The notes below the pieces were generated by a model. It was not told the DNA's origin. It did no database searches and saw nothing but the letters and a program-made list of their open reading frames with translations. From Saliphagus infecundisoli (GTDB lineage Archaea; Halobacteriota; Halobacteria; Halobacteriales; Natrialbaceae), in the NCBI RefSeq assembly GCF_020177375.1, contig NZ_JAIWHV010000012.1, positions 24,089-88,088 of the forward strand: a stretch of 64,000 bases of DNA. The letters run 5' to 3'. Shown here piece by piece: positions 16,506-25,816 of the stretch. The position numbers were made by a program, and so were the translations under genes. Positions within the stretch are counted from its first letter, which is position 1. Every line of letters begins with the position of its first letter.

Positions 16506-17438
16506 TTACTTGTGGCGCTCGAGGAGGTCGTAGCTGCGCTCCCAGTCGTAGTCGTCCTCGAAGTAGCGCTCCGCGAGCGGTTCCTCGGGCATCTCGCCGA
16601 GTTCCTTCTTCTCGTCCTGATAGGAGGGACGTTCGTCGACGAAGTAGCGTCCGGTGAGGACGGTGCCCTCGTGGAGGGCGTTCTCGGTCTCGAACATCAT
16701 CTCCTGGGCCTCCTCGCGGCTGTTGACGTCGAAGTCGTAGTCCTCGGACTCCTGGACGTCCACGTAGGGGACGTACTGCTTTGCGTCCTTGTTCCAGGTC
16801 GGACACTGGGTCAGGAAGTCGATGTGGGCGAACCCGTCGTGGTCGATTGCCTCCTTGATGATCTCCTTTGCCTGGTTCGGGTTGACTGCGGCGGTCCGGG
16901 CGATGTAGGTCGCCCCCGAGGTCAGCGCGAGCGACAGCGGCCGGATCGGCGACTTCGCATTGCCGTGGGGCGTCGTCTTCGACTTGTGACCCTTCGGCGA
17001 GGTCGGCGAGGTCTGGCCCTTGGTGAGCCCGAAGACCTCGTTGTTGAAGACGATGTAGGTCATGTCGTGGTTCTCCCGGGCGGTGTGCATGAAGTGGTTC
17101 CCGCCGATCCCGTAGCCGTCGCCGTCACCGCCGGCGGCGATCACTTCGAGCCCGTCGTTGGCCAACTTCGCCGCGCGGGCGACCGGCAGCGACCGGCCGT
17201 GGATCGTGTGGAACCCGTAGGTGTCAAGGTAGCTGTTCAGCTTGCCCGAACAGCCGATCCCCGTCACCGTCAGCACCTCCTCGGGAGTCTTGCCGACCTC
17301 CGGGAGCGCCTGTTTCAGCGCCTTCAGGACGCCGAAGTCGCCACAGCCCGGACACCACGTCGGCTGGGGTTCCAGACCCGGCGTGAACTCGTCGCGGTCG
17401 ATCTCTCGTTCGTCTCCGATGGCGTTGAATGCACTCAT
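16506..17438 (-). CDS. porB: 2-oxoacid:ferredoxin oxidoreductase beta subunit (likely pyruvate)
   Basis: A 310-residue thiamine diphosphate subunit. PTWCPGCGDFGVLKA (about residues 27-41) and GIGCSGKL (about 61-68) hold conserved Cys and ThDP contacts; GGDGDGYGIGGNHF with the following NNEVFGLTKGQ is the GDG...N thiamine/Mg site. With the alpha subunit it oxidatively decarboxylates a 2-oxoacid to an acyl-CoA and reduces ferredoxin. The lengths 632 and 310 fit the haloarchaeal pyruvate enzyme (about 631 and 312) better than the shorter 2-oxoglutarate enzyme, but substrate remains inference. It starts two bases after the alpha stop. Confidence 0.9.
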   Translation of the reverse strand: MSAFNAIGDEREIDRDEFTPGLEPQPTWCPGCGDFGVLKALKQALPEVGKTPEEVLTVTGIGCSGKLNSYLDTYGFHTIHGRSLPVARAAKLANDGLEVIAAGGDGDGYGIGGNHFMHTARENHDMTYIVFNNEVFGLTKGQTSPTSPKGHKSKTTPHGNAKSPIRPLSLALTSGATYIARTAAVNPNQAKEIIKEAIDHDGFAHIDFLTQCPTWNKDAKQYVPYVDVQESEDYDFDVNSREEAQEMMFETENALHEGTVLTGRYFVDERPSYQDEKKELGEMPEEPLAERYFEDDYDWERSYDLLERHK

Positions 17439-17440
17439 TG

Positions 17441-19339
17441 TCAGTCACCTGCAGCGGGCTCGAGCCGGACCTGTGCGGACGGGTCGGTCCCCGAGCCCTC
17501 GACGTTCAGTTCGTACCCCTCGACGACCTCGGCGGGTTCGAAGGGGTTGCCGTTGTACTTGAGCAGGCTGGTCAGCTTCTCGCCGTAGCGGCCGAGTTCC
17601 TTCTGGAGCAGCCCCCGGAACTGCGCGGAGGCGTTCATCTCGACGACCATCGCCTCCTCGACGCTCTCTATGAACTCCGCCAGTTCGGCTTCAGGGAACG
17701 GCATCATCTCGGAGACGCCGACGGCCTTGACGCTGTGGCCGTCGGCCTCGAGTCTGGCGACTGCCTCCTCGACGACGCCCTGCGAGGAGCCCCAGGTGAT
17801 GATCCCGTAGTCGGCGTCGTCGTCGCCGACGTACGTCTGGTGGGTGTCACCCTCGTCCAGGTCAGCCCGGATCGCCTCCAGCTTGCGGAGGCGGCGGTTG
17901 ACCTGTGCGACGCGGTTGTCGGGGTCCTCGCTGATGTGACCCGCGGGCGTGTGTTCGTTGCCCGTCGCGAGGTAGCGTCCGTCCTGCTGGCCGGGCAGCG
18001 AGCGGGGACTGACGCCGTTTTCGGGGTCGTGCTGGAAGCGGTGGAACTTCCCGGAGGCGTCGTGGACGGCGTCCTCGAGTTCCTCCTCGGTCATCGTCGA
18101 GCCCAGGTCGGGTGCGGGCTCGCGGTCGAAGAAGCTCACGTCGACGTTGGTGTTCTCGCCGGAGAGCTTCTGGTCGTAGATGATGACCGTCGGGATCTGG
18201 TACTCGTAGGCGATGTAGAAGGCGGTGCGGGTCTGCTCGTATGCCTCCTCGACGGTGCCCGGCGCGAAGACGACGCGGTTCGAGTCGCCCTGGCTCGTAT
18301 AGAGGGTGAACTCGAGGTCGGCCTGCTCGGGCTTGGTGGGCATCCCCGTCGAGGGACCCGCACGCATGGATTCGAGCAGGACCAGCGGGGTCTCGGTCAT
18401 CTCCGCGAGGCCGAGCGGTTCGCTCATCAGCGCGAAGCCGCCACCGGAAGAGCCGGACATGGCCTTGACGCCGGCGTGGCTCGCCCCGACGGCGAGTGCG
18501 GCGGCGGCGATCTCGTCTTCGACCTGCTCGGAGACCCCGCCCATCTCCGGGAGGTGCTGGGACATGAGCGTGAAGACGTCGGTCCAGGGCGTCATCGGGT
18601 AGCCCGCGATGAACCGACAGCCCGAGTCGATCGCACCGAAGGTGATCGCGTTCGACCCCGAGAGCAGCGCCTGCTCGTCGTCGTGGTCGCCCTCGGGAAC
18701 CCGGAGATCGTGGGTGAACTCGTACTCCTCGCTCACGATCTCGTGGGCCTCGTGGAGGATCTCGATGTTGGGCTCTAAGATCTTCTCGGGCATCGCGTCC
18801 TCCATCAGGTCTTCGATGTGTTCGAGGTCCATGTCGAGCAGCGCCGCCGTCGCGCCGACGCCGGCGGTGTTTCGCATGACCTCGCGGCCGTGTTCGCGGG
18901 CCAGCGACCGGAGGTCCATCGGGTAGAGGTGCCAGCCGTTCTCCTCGGCACGCTCCTCCAGGTCGAGTTCAGCGACGTCCTCCTCGCTCAACAGGCCCTC
19001 GTCGTAGATGATGACCCCGCCCTCGCGCAGGTCCTCTAAGTTCTCAGAGAGGGGTTTGACCTCCTCGTTGCCGTAGTAGGCCTCTTCCTGTGGGTTCCGG
19101 GCGAAGGAGTCGCCCAGCGCCAGCAGGAAGTTGTAGCCGTCCCCCCGTGACTGTACCTCCTCGGCTGCGGCCCGGATCTCGACGTAGGTGTGGCCGCCAC
19201 GGATCCGCGAGGGATAGTGGCGATGGGTAAAGACGTCGAGCCCCGAGCGCATCAGCGCTTTGGCGAAGTTCTGGCTCGTCGAGTCGATCCCGTCTCCGGA
19301 ACCGCCGGCGACGCGCCAGATGAGTTCGTTGTCGCTCAT
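17441..19339 (-). CDS. porA: 2-oxoacid:ferredoxin oxidoreductase alpha subunit (likely pyruvate)
   Basis: A 632-residue subunit with a fused gamma domain at the N-terminus (WRVAGGSGDGIDSTSQNFA, residues 9-27; RIRGGHTYVEIR near residue 45) followed by the alpha domain: FIAGYPMTPWTDVF near residue 247 and SGSSGGGFALMSEPLG near residue 297. Haloarchaea use this ferredoxin-linked enzyme in place of pyruvate dehydrogenase. The gene is transcribed just upstream of porB and both clearly form an operon. No CoA-free variant or frame defect is seen. Confidence 0.92.
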   Translation of the reverse strand: MSDNELIWRVAGGSGDGIDSTSQNFAKALMRSGLDVFTHRHYPSRIRGGHTYVEIRAAAEEVQSRGDGYNFLLALGDSFARNPQEEAYYGNEEVKPLSENLEDLREGGVIIYDEGLLSEEDVAELDLEERAEENGWHLYPMDLRSLAREHGREVMRNTAGVGATAALLDMDLEHIEDLMEDAMPEKILEPNIEILHEAHEIVSEEYEFTHDLRVPEGDHDDEQALLSGSNAITFGAIDSGCRFIAGYPMTPWTDVFTLMSQHLPEMGGVSEQVEDEIAAAALAVGASHAGVKAMSGSSGGGFALMSEPLGLAEMTETPLVLLESMRAGPSTGMPTKPEQADLEFTLYTSQGDSNRVVFAPGTVEEAYEQTRTAFYIAYEYQIPTVIIYDQKLSGENTNVDVSFFDREPAPDLGSTMTEEELEDAVHDASGKFHRFQHDPENGVSPRSLPGQQDGRYLATGNEHTPAGHISEDPDNRVAQVNRRLRKLEAIRADLDEGDTHQTYVGDDDADYGIITWGSSQGVVEEAVARLEADGHSVKAVGVSEMMPFPEAELAEFIESVEEAMVVEMNASAQFRGLLQKELGRYGEKLTSLLKYNGNPFEPAEVVEGYELNVEGSGTDPSAQVRLEPAAGD

Positions 19340-19460
19340 AGGTGGATGCGGCCCCTCCTGGGCCAGCAGTAGTCACGAGTTGGCTCCACCGAACCTAAAG
19401 CCTTTGCTATACATTACCAAGGATCTTTCGTGAAAGACTTGCCGGAAGGTTGTCGGGCGG

Positions 19461-20612
19461 CTACTCGTTGTGCGGGTTGCTCGGGTGGTAGTCGGTATCG
19501 TACTCGCCGGGATCGTTGTCGAGCCGGTCCGGGTTCAGCCGACCCGACAGGAGCATGAAGTCTACGAGCGTGAGCGCGAGCATCGCCTCGACGACGGGCA
19601 CCCCCCGGGGCGGGAGGACCGGATCGTGGCGGCCGATCACCTTCTCTTCTTTCAGCTCGCCGGTCTCCCAGTCCGCCGTCTGCTGGCTCTTGGGAATCGA
19701 CGTCGGCGCGTGGAGGGTCACCTCGCCGTAGATCGGTTCGCCCGAGCTTATCCCCCCCTGGATCCCCCCGTGGTCGTTTTCAACGGGAACCGGATCGCCG
19801 TCCTCGCTGAACTCCCAGTCGTCGTTTCGTTCCTTGCCGGTCCACTCCCGAGCTTCCGTCCCCAACCCGAACTCGAAGGCCGTCGTCGCGGGCACGGCCA
19901 TCATCGCCTGGCCCAGACGCGCGGACAGCGAGTCGAAGCGGGGCGCGCCGAGTCCGACCGGCACGCCTCGAGCCTCGAAGTAGATCGAGCCGCCGATCGA
20001 GTCGCCTTCCTCCTGGTAGGCCTCGATCAGCTCCTGCATCTCCGCTGCGGTCTCGGGATGGGCACACCGAACGTCGTTTTCCTCGCTGTGCGCTTTGATC
20101 TCCTCGAAGCTCACCTCGGGGGCGGAGACGTCACCGATCTGGTTGACGTGGGCCTTCAGCTCGATCCCCTCACTTGCGAGCAGTTTCTTCGCGATGGCGC
20201 CCGCGGCAACCCAGTTGACCGTCTCCCGGGCCGAGGACCGCCCGCCGCCGCCCCAGTTTCGGGTACCGAACTTGGCTGAATACGTGAAGTCGCCGTGGGA
20301 GGGCCGGGGCGCGGTGATGAAGGGTTCGTACTTCCCCGAGCGGGCGTCCTTGTTCTGGATCACCATCCCGATCGGCGTCCCCGTCGTGTAGCCGTCCTGG
20401 GTGCCCGACTTGATCGAGACGTCGTCGGGCTCTCCTCGACTCGTGGTGATCATCGACTGGCCCGGCTTCCGTCGATCGAGGTCGGCCTGGACGTCTTCCT
20501 CGGTGAGCTCGAGGCCGGCGGGACATCCGGATATAGTGCAGCCCATCGCCTCGCCGTGGCTCTCGCCGAAGGTGGTCACCTGAAAGAGCCGTCCGAAGCG
20601 GTTACCGTTCAT
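19461..20612 (-). CDS. aroC: chorismate synthase
   Basis: A 383-residue protein that converts 5-enolpyruvylshikimate-3-phosphate to chorismate with reduced FMN, the last shikimate step. The start matches the family exactly (NRFGRLFQVTTFGESHG, with the FGESHG signature at residues 15-20). SARETVNWVAAGAIA near residue 125, GGIQGGISSGEPI near residue 290 and GRHDPVLPPRG near residue 335 are the other conserved blocks. The stop is 121 bases upstream of the porA start on the same strand; the gap has an AT-rich part, so porAB probably has its own promoter. Confidence 0.96.
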   Translation of the reverse strand: MNGNRFGRLFQVTTFGESHGEAMGCTISGCPAGLELTEEDVQADLDRRKPGQSMITTSRGEPDDVSIKSGTQDGYTTGTPIGMVIQNKDARSGKYEPFITAPRPSHGDFTYSAKFGTRNWGGGGRSSARETVNWVAAGAIAKKLLASEGIELKAHVNQIGDVSAPEVSFEEIKAHSEENDVRCAHPETAAEMQELIEAYQEEGDSIGGSIYFEARGVPVGLGAPRFDSLSARLGQAMMAVPATTAFEFGLGTEAREWTGKERNDDWEFSEDGDPVPVENDHGGIQGGISSGEPIYGEVTLHAPTSIPKSQQTADWETGELKEEKVIGRHDPVLPPRGVPVVEAMLALTLVDFMLLSGRLNPDRLDNDPGEYDTDYHPSNPHNE

Positions 20613-20748
20613 GTCCGCCCCTCGGGGACGGGGCTACTTAGCGCTACAGGAACGCGCAACGTCCACGGCTGGACGCTCGTGGAACCGGAGCCGGCAGGGT
20701 GAAAGAAAGCAGTCGATTCAAGGAGCCGGGAGCCCTGTTTCTTCACCC

Positions 20749-21102
20749 ATGCCATACGACGAAATCGAGTCGACCTCGACCGCGATCACCCGCCCAATGT
20801 GTGGCGTCTTCCGGGGCCCATGCCCCAGATTGCCCCCGAGCTACATCGACTCCCCGCCCGACGAGTTCCCCAGCGAGGACCGGGACGACCCCTCGCTGCG
20901 GCTGTGGTTTATCGACGAGGACGACGAAACGGGCCGGATCGGCGACGACCTCGAACTCGAGTACGATGGCGAGTTCGAGTCGGAAATCGAGACGGCGATC
21001 GACGGCGCCGACGCCGGCCCGGATCCGATCGATTTCGACTGCTTTTCCGTTCGACTCTATACCGAGATCGGGCTTCGCCGTCTCGTCCACGTCAGGTCCT
21101 GA
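20749..21102 (+). CDS. hypothetical acidic protein
   Basis: A 117-residue acidic protein with no recognised domain. It contains RPMCGVFRGPCPRLPPSYID near the N-terminus, with two Cys, a DPSLRLWFIDEDD strand and a C-terminal RLYTEIGLRRLVHV strand. Composition (many Asp/Glu, few Arg/Ser runs) and GC-ending codons are like a genuine haloarchaeal gene rather than a shadow. The ATG at 20749 is chosen because the upstream extension lies within the aroC promoter region. It is divergent from aroC. Confidence 0.55.
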   Translation: MPYDEIESTSTAITRPMCGVFRGPCPRLPPSYIDSPPDEFPSEDRDDPSLRLWFIDEDDETGRIGDDLELEYDGEFESEIETAIDGADAGPDPIDFDCFSVRLYTEIGLRRLVHVRS

Positions 21103-21224
21103 GCGGGTCGGATAGACGATTTACCGACGATCGAACTGGAGTAGTGCGATTGACGTGCGATTGATAGCGCAATGACTGACAGCCGACCCTACGACGCGAG
21201 CAGCGCCGCCCCGAGCGATCCCGA

Positions 21225-22058
21225 TCACTCCGGCGGCGCATCCCACTCCTCGCCGTCGTCCGCCGGCTCGTATCCCAGGACCTCGCGGGCGTGGTCGATG
21301 TCGAACCACCGCCGGTCGTTGTCGCTGACGCCGTAGAAAACGTCGTACTCGACGGTGTCGTCGGAGAGACAGCACTCGACCTGCTTGGCGAGATCCCGGC
21401 GGGACTGCCACATCGCCTTCAGCCGGGCGACCTGCTCGTCGTAGGCGTCGCCTCCCCGGTCGAACTTGCCGCGATCGACCCCGCGCTCGGCGTCGCCGTA
21501 GGGGTGGTCGTACTCGCGGTCGCGAACCGCACAGATCCGGAGGGCGTAGGCGCGGACATCGTGGGCCTCCGCCGCGAGCCGACAGCACCCCTCGCCGTAC
21601 ACCTTCTCGACGCCGTACATCGAGTCCGGCCGGGGCGCGACGGTGTGATCGACGGTCAGTCCGTACTCGGGGTAGTAGATCTCGGGTGCGTGATCGTCCT
21701 CGTAGCGCCCGACCGCGTGGTTCGAGGACGCGTAGACGATCGAGTCAACCCCCGCCTCGGCGGCCGCGCCGATCGCGTCGGCGTGGAGCGCGAGGTTCTC
21801 CCGGTGGGTTTCGAACGGCGTGATCTCGGTGTCGCCGGGATTCCCGTGCTCTTGAGGGACGTGAGCCAGGTGGATCAGCGCGTCTTTGTCCTCGAGGTGG
21901 GGCCGGAGGTCGGTCTCCCGAAGGTCCGCGACGACCGACTCGACGTCCGGGTCGGGATGCGCCTCGACGTCGACGCTCGTGATCGTGTGCTCCTCGGCGA
22001 GGTGGTCCGTGACCGCGGTGCCGACCGTGCCCGCGCCGCCGGTTATCACGACGTTCAT
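21225..22058 (-). CDS. NAD-dependent epimerase/dehydratase family sugar dehydrogenase
   Basis: A 277-residue extended short-chain dehydrogenase. Residues 5-12 (TGGAGTVG) bind NAD; VYASSNHAVG near residue 115 and MYGVEKVYGE near residue 150 give the Ser and YxxxK catalytic residues. The SSNHAVG, YGxxK and YGVSDNDRRWFDIDHAREVLGY (two pieces) blocks resemble uronate dehydrogenase and the haloarchaeal glucose-6-phosphate dehydrogenase Azf, so a sugar or sugar acid is the likely substrate. It lies 25 bases downstream of a DapA/KDG-aldolase-type gene on the same strand, which points to joint sugar-acid catabolism. Confidence 0.85.
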   Translation of the reverse strand: MNVVITGGAGTVGTAVTDHLAEEHTITSVDVEAHPDPDVESVVADLRETDLRPHLEDKDALIHLAHVPQEHGNPGDTEITPFETHRENLALHADAIGAAAEAGVDSIVYASSNHAVGRYEDDHAPEIYYPEYGLTVDHTVAPRPDSMYGVEKVYGEGCCRLAAEAHDVRAYALRICAVRDREYDHPYGDAERGVDRGKFDRGGDAYDEQVARLKAMWQSRRDLAKQVECCLSDDTVEYDVFYGVSDNDRRWFDIDHAREVLGYEPADDGEEWDAPPE

Positions 22059-22083
22059 GGGTCCCGTTCGCGTCCCTCCGGTA

Positions 22084-22965
22084 TTACGTTTCGGCGCCGA
22101 CCTCGAGGGCTCGCTCGACCGCCGACTCGATCGGCTCGGGATCCTCGATGGGGACCAGCGGCGGCCGGACGGCATCGCTCTCGATGACGCCCCGGGAAAC
22201 GAGCGCGGCCTTCGCCGCCGGCGCGAAGCCGTACTCGAGACAGGCCTCGAAGACGGGCGTGATCGCCTCCCGCTGGAGGACCGCGCCGCGCTCCTCTCCG
22301 GCGTGCTCGACCGCCTCGGCGAAGACCTCGGGGAGGGCATTCGAGAGGGCGTTGACGCCGCCGTCGATCCCCATCCGGAGGGAGGGCACGAGCAGCGCAT
22401 CGTACCCCTGGAGGAGCGCGAAGTCCGCAGGGACCTGCGACTGCACGGAGAGCAGGTACGAGAGGTCGCCACTGGAGTCCTTCAGGCCAACGATCCGCTC
22501 GTGGTCGGCGACCGCCGCGACGGTCTCGGGCTCGATCCGGGCGCCGGTACACTGGGGGATGTTGTAGAGCAGGAGGGGGAGCGCCGACCGGTCGGCGACC
22601 CGCTCGAAATACCGCTGATTTCCCGCGGGCGCGTTCGCGGTGTGGAAATAGGGCGGGACGACCACCGCGGCATCGGCGCCCGCGTCGGCCGCCACCTCGA
22701 CGGCTTCGACCGTGCCGGCGACGCTCGTCGCCGCCGCGCCCGCGACGACGGGGACCGACGCGTGGTCGGCCGTGACCTCGATGACGTCCCGGCGCTCGCC
22801 CGGAGAAAGGCTCGCGAACTCGCCGGTCGTCCCGCAGGGAAAGACGCCGTCGACGCCCGTCTCGACGTGCTCGATCAGGTTCCGGAGCGCGTCGTCGTCG
22901 ACGGCACCCTCGCCGTCGAACGGAGTCACGATCGGGCAGGTGAGGCGGCCGACGGGATCGGTCAT
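22084..22965 (-). CDS. DapA/NanA-family class I aldolase (dihydrodipicolinate synthase-like)
   Basis: A 293-residue TIM-barrel lyase. FPCGTTGEFASL (about residues 42-53) is the carboxylate-binding GTTGE motif; YNIPQ near residue 135 has the catalytic Tyr; VGLKDSSGD near residue 163 has the Schiff-base Lys. The family includes dihydrodipicolinate synthase, sialate lyase and 2-keto-3-deoxygluconate aldolase. The neighbour is a sugar dehydrogenase and no lysine-synthesis gene is near, so a keto-deoxy sugar acid aldolase is more likely than DapA. The two genes probably form an operon. Confidence 0.85.
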   Translation of the reverse strand: MTDPVGRLTCPIVTPFDGEGAVDDDALRNLIEHVETGVDGVFPCGTTGEFASLSPGERRDVIEVTADHASVPVVAGAAATSVAGTVEAVEVAADAGADAAVVVPPYFHTANAPAGNQRYFERVADRSALPLLLYNIPQCTGARIEPETVAAVADHERIVGLKDSSGDLSYLLSVQSQVPADFALLQGYDALLVPSLRMGIDGGVNALSNALPEVFAEAVEHAGEERGAVLQREAITPVFEACLEYGFAPAAKAALVSRGVIESDAVRPPLVPIEDPEPIESAVERALEVGAET

Positions 22966-23034
22966 GGCTCCGTCTGGGGCCGGCTCCGTATAAAAGGCGT
23001 CGGCCGGAAGAGCCGACCGGCGACGGGATCCGGA

Positions 23035-24303
23035 CTACCCGGAGCGCCCGAGGAGCCCCGCGACACCCTCGACCGTGCCGCCGCCGTCGCCGAACGCGAG
23101 CAGCCACCGCGTTCCACCGCCGGCGGAGAACAGCTCCTCGCCGTCGGGAGATCGGACGACGACCGTGACCCGGTCGATCGCCGAGCGCAGCGCCTCCCGA
23201 TCCGAGACCGCGTCGGCCGTGGCCGCGAGGGCGGCACCCACCTCCTCCAGGACGAAATCATTGGAGGCGTCGGCCGGAACCGCCGTAATTATCAGCTCCG
23301 ACCCGCGGCGCTCGGCTCCGATCTCCGCCAGGATCTCGCCGTCGGCGACGAGAGCATCGGGCTTGAGGCCGGGGATCTCGCCGGATGTGGGCTCGGAGGC
23401 GTCCGTCCCGTCCTCCTCGTCGGTTCCGTCGTCACCGTCGTCGTCCTCGACCGAACTCTCGTCGCTCGTGCCCTCATCGCCCGTGTCCTCGTCGCCCGTG
23501 TTCTCGCCACCGTCGGCGTCGTCGGTCCCGGAGCCGTCGTCCTCCTCGGTCCCGTCCCCGTCGCTGTCGGTCCCGTTACTGCCGGTGTCGTCGCCTTCGG
23601 TTTCGTCCTCGCTGTCGATCCCGTCGGTATCCGTCCCGTTGCCCGTCTCGTTCGTCGAGTCCTCGCCGTCCGTTCCGTCGGAATCCGCCGTCGTGTCGTC
23701 GTCCGCTCCGGTGGCGTCTCCGTCGTCCGTCCCGTCGCCGTCGGATTCGTTGCCCGAACCCTCCTCGTCGCTCTCGTTCCCCGCCATCTCGTCGTCGGAC
23801 TCGTTGGCGGCGACGTCGTCGGATTCGTTGTCCGCCATCTCTCCATCCGATTCATCGCCATCGGGGTCCGCCGATTCGTTACCCGTCCCCTCGTCGGAGC
23901 CGTTGCCGGCGTCCCCGGATTCGTTGGCAGCATCGTCGCCGACCCCGTCATCGGATTCGTTGTCGGCAGCGTCGCCCGATTCGTTCTCGGCGGCGTCATC
24001 GGACTCGTTGTCCGCCATCTCCTCCGACTCGTTGGTAGTATTACCGTCTGACTCGTTGTCCGCCATCCCCTCATCGGACTCGTTGTCGGCGGCGTCGGCG
24101 GACTCGTTGCTCCCGACGTCCCCCTCGTCGGATCCGTCGTCCTCCTCGGTGACGTCCGTCTCCTCGTCCGTCTCGTTCTCCTCGTCCGTCCCGTCCGTAT
24201 CGTCGGCGGGTCCCGATCCCTCGGTCGCGTCGTCGAAGGCACAACCCGCGAGGGCCACCGCGACCACGCTCGATCCGCCGGCCAACAACTCCCTTCGTTC
24301 CAT
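23035..24303 (-). CDS. Asn-Glu-Ser-rich acidic lipoprotein with C-terminal domain
   Basis: A 422-residue secreted protein. The N-terminus (MERRELLAGGSSVVAVALAGC) is a signal with lipobox ALAGC. Residues about 25-305 are low-complexity Asp/Glu/Gly/Ser with many N-E-S and N-x-T sequons (units like ADNESDD). The last 110 residues form a normal, mixed sequence domain (PDALVADGEILAEIGAERRG, then ELIITAVPADASNDFVLEE) with a TRWLLAFGDG motif near the end. It looks like a lipid-anchored domain held away from the membrane by a glycosylated acidic spacer. The C-terminal domain is not one I recognise. Confidence 0.8.
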   Translation of the reverse strand: MERRELLAGGSSVVAVALAGCAFDDATEGSGPADDTDGTDEENETDEETDVTEEDDGSDEGDVGSNESADAADNESDEGMADNESDGNTTNESEEMADNESDDAAENESGDAADNESDDGVGDDAANESGDAGNGSDEGTGNESADPDGDESDGEMADNESDDVAANESDDEMAGNESDEEGSGNESDGDGTDDGDATGADDDTTADSDGTDGEDSTNETGNGTDTDGIDSEDETEGDDTGSNGTDSDGDGTEEDDGSGTDDADGGENTGDEDTGDEGTSDESSVEDDDGDDGTDEEDGTDASEPTSGEIPGLKPDALVADGEILAEIGAERRGSELIITAVPADASNDFVLEEVGAALAATADAVSDREALRSAIDRVTVVVRSPDGEELFSAGGGTRWLLAFGDGGGTVEGVAGLLGRSG

Positions 24304-24467
24304 ACCGCTCCGGTGAGCAACTACCTCCAAAAGTGTTTTGTTTATAAAAAGTAATAATTCGGTGACTGTCGGGGTTGGATGGTCACGCCCGGCGACGGAC
24401 GAGCGAAGCGGGATCGGCCGCGGTCCACGCCCGAAACCGTTATTCGCCCCGCGTTCGCGGCCCCGGT

Positions 24468-25604
24468 ATGGACGCCTACGACGCGGTCGTCGTCGGGGGT
24501 GGCATCGTCGGGAGTTCGGTTGCCTACCATCTCGCGCGTGGGGGCTCGAGGACCCTCCTCGCCGACCGCGAGGACGAGGGGCGGGCGACCGACGCCGGCG
24601 CCGGCATCGTCTCGCCGCTCACCAGTAGCCGCTCGCGGGATCCCGACTGGCTCGAGTTCGCGACCGGAGCCGCCGACTACTACCCCGAACTAGCCGACCG
24701 CCTCGACGACGAGGGAGCGGGGCCGACGGGGTTCGACCGCCCCGGCCTGCTCGCGGTCGCGGTCGACGAGGGGGAGGTTCCGGAGTACGAGCGGAGCCTC
24801 GAGGCAATCCGGAGCCGCCGGGACCGACTCGACGATGGGCCGGAGATCGAGGAGATCGGCCCCGACAACGCCGCAAGCGAGTTCCCCCCGCTGGGGGACG
24901 CCGTACGGGCGTTCCGGTATCCGGACGCCGGCCGGGTCGAGGGCCGGCGGTTCGCCGCCGCCCTCAGGGACGCCGGCCGCTCACACGGCCTGGAGACCGT
25001 CGAGGCCGACGTGACGGAGATCCGGATCGACGGTCGGGTGACCGGCGTCCGGACCGCCGACCGGCGGACGATCCCCACAGAAACCGTCGTCGTCGCCGGC
25101 GGCGCCTGGTCGCCGGCGTTCGCCGACCAACTCGAAATATCGCTTCCGATCTCCCCCCAGCGGGGCCAGATCGTCCACCTCGGACTCCCCTCCGGATCGT
25201 CGGAGCCGGAGGAGTGGCCGATCGTGAAGGCCTTTCGCGACCACTACATGGTTCCCTGGCCCGACGGCCGCGTCGCGGCGGGTGCGACCCGCGAGACGGG
25301 GTCCGGCTTCGCTCCCCGCACGACCGCCGCCGGCGTCCGCGAGGTGCTGGAGGAGGCCCTGCGGGTCGCACCCGGGCTCGCCGACGCCGCCCTCGAGGAG
25401 GTCCGGGTCGGGCTGCGGCCGGCCTCGCCCGACGGCCGGCCCGTCCTCGGAGCGGTGCCCGATGTCCCGGGCGCGTTCCTCGCGACGGGTCACGGTCCGA
25501 CGGGACTCACATTCGGCCCGTACAGCGGCAAGCTCGTCGCCGACCGCGTTCGGGGGGAGAGCCGCGGGCTCGAGGCGTTCTCGGTCGACCGGTTCGAGGA
25601 GTGA
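24468..25604 (+). CDS. FAD-dependent oxidoreductase of the D-amino-acid oxidase (DAO) family
   Basis: A 378-residue flavoenzyme. VVVGGGIVGSSVAYHLA at residues 7-23 binds FAD; VVVAGGAWSPAFADQL near residue 205 and FLATGHGPTGLTFGPYSGK near residue 340 are the other DAO-fold signatures. Relatives oxidise D-amino acids, glycine, sarcosine or glycerol-3-phosphate. The substrate cannot be told. The ATG at 24468 puts the FAD motif at the start. It is divergent from the NES-rich lipoprotein. Confidence 0.87.
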   Translation: MDAYDAVVVGGGIVGSSVAYHLARGGSRTLLADREDEGRATDAGAGIVSPLTSSRSRDPDWLEFATGAADYYPELADRLDDEGAGPTGFDRPGLLAVAVDEGEVPEYERSLEAIRSRRDRLDDGPEIEEIGPDNAASEFPPLGDAVRAFRYPDAGRVEGRRFAAALRDAGRSHGLETVEADVTEIRIDGRVTGVRTADRRTIPTETVVVAGGAWSPAFADQLEISLPISPQRGQIVHLGLPSGSSEPEEWPIVKAFRDHYMVPWPDGRVAAGATRETGSGFAPRTTAAGVREVLEEALRVAPGLADAALEEVRVGLRPASPDGRPVLGAVPDVPGAFLATGHGPTGLTFGPYSGKLVADRVRGESRGLEAFSVDRFEE

Positions 25605-25816
25605 CGGTCCGGCCGCCGTCGTCCGCCGCTCGTCTGCCGCGTGTCAGCCCATCGTCAGACGCACGTCAGCCACTCGTCCGACGGAGCGGTTCGAGTGGTT
25701 CGGGTGGAGAACGCGTTTCGACTGGAACGGGTGGATCGGGTGGAGAGCGAGTCGGGGCCGACCGAGAGGAGGCGAAAGGGCGTCCACCGGAACTCGAGGG
25801 GTTCACGCCCTCGGAG

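Noticed and set aside
19340..19460. riboswitch or leader RNA between aroC and porA
   Set aside because: The 121-base gap has an AT-rich promoter-like part but no stem pattern that I could match to a known RNA.
23075..24316. 413-codon Ser/Pro-rich ORF on the plus strand
   Set aside because: Shadow of the NES-rich lipoprotein at 23035-24303, which has a signal peptide and a folded C-terminal domain.
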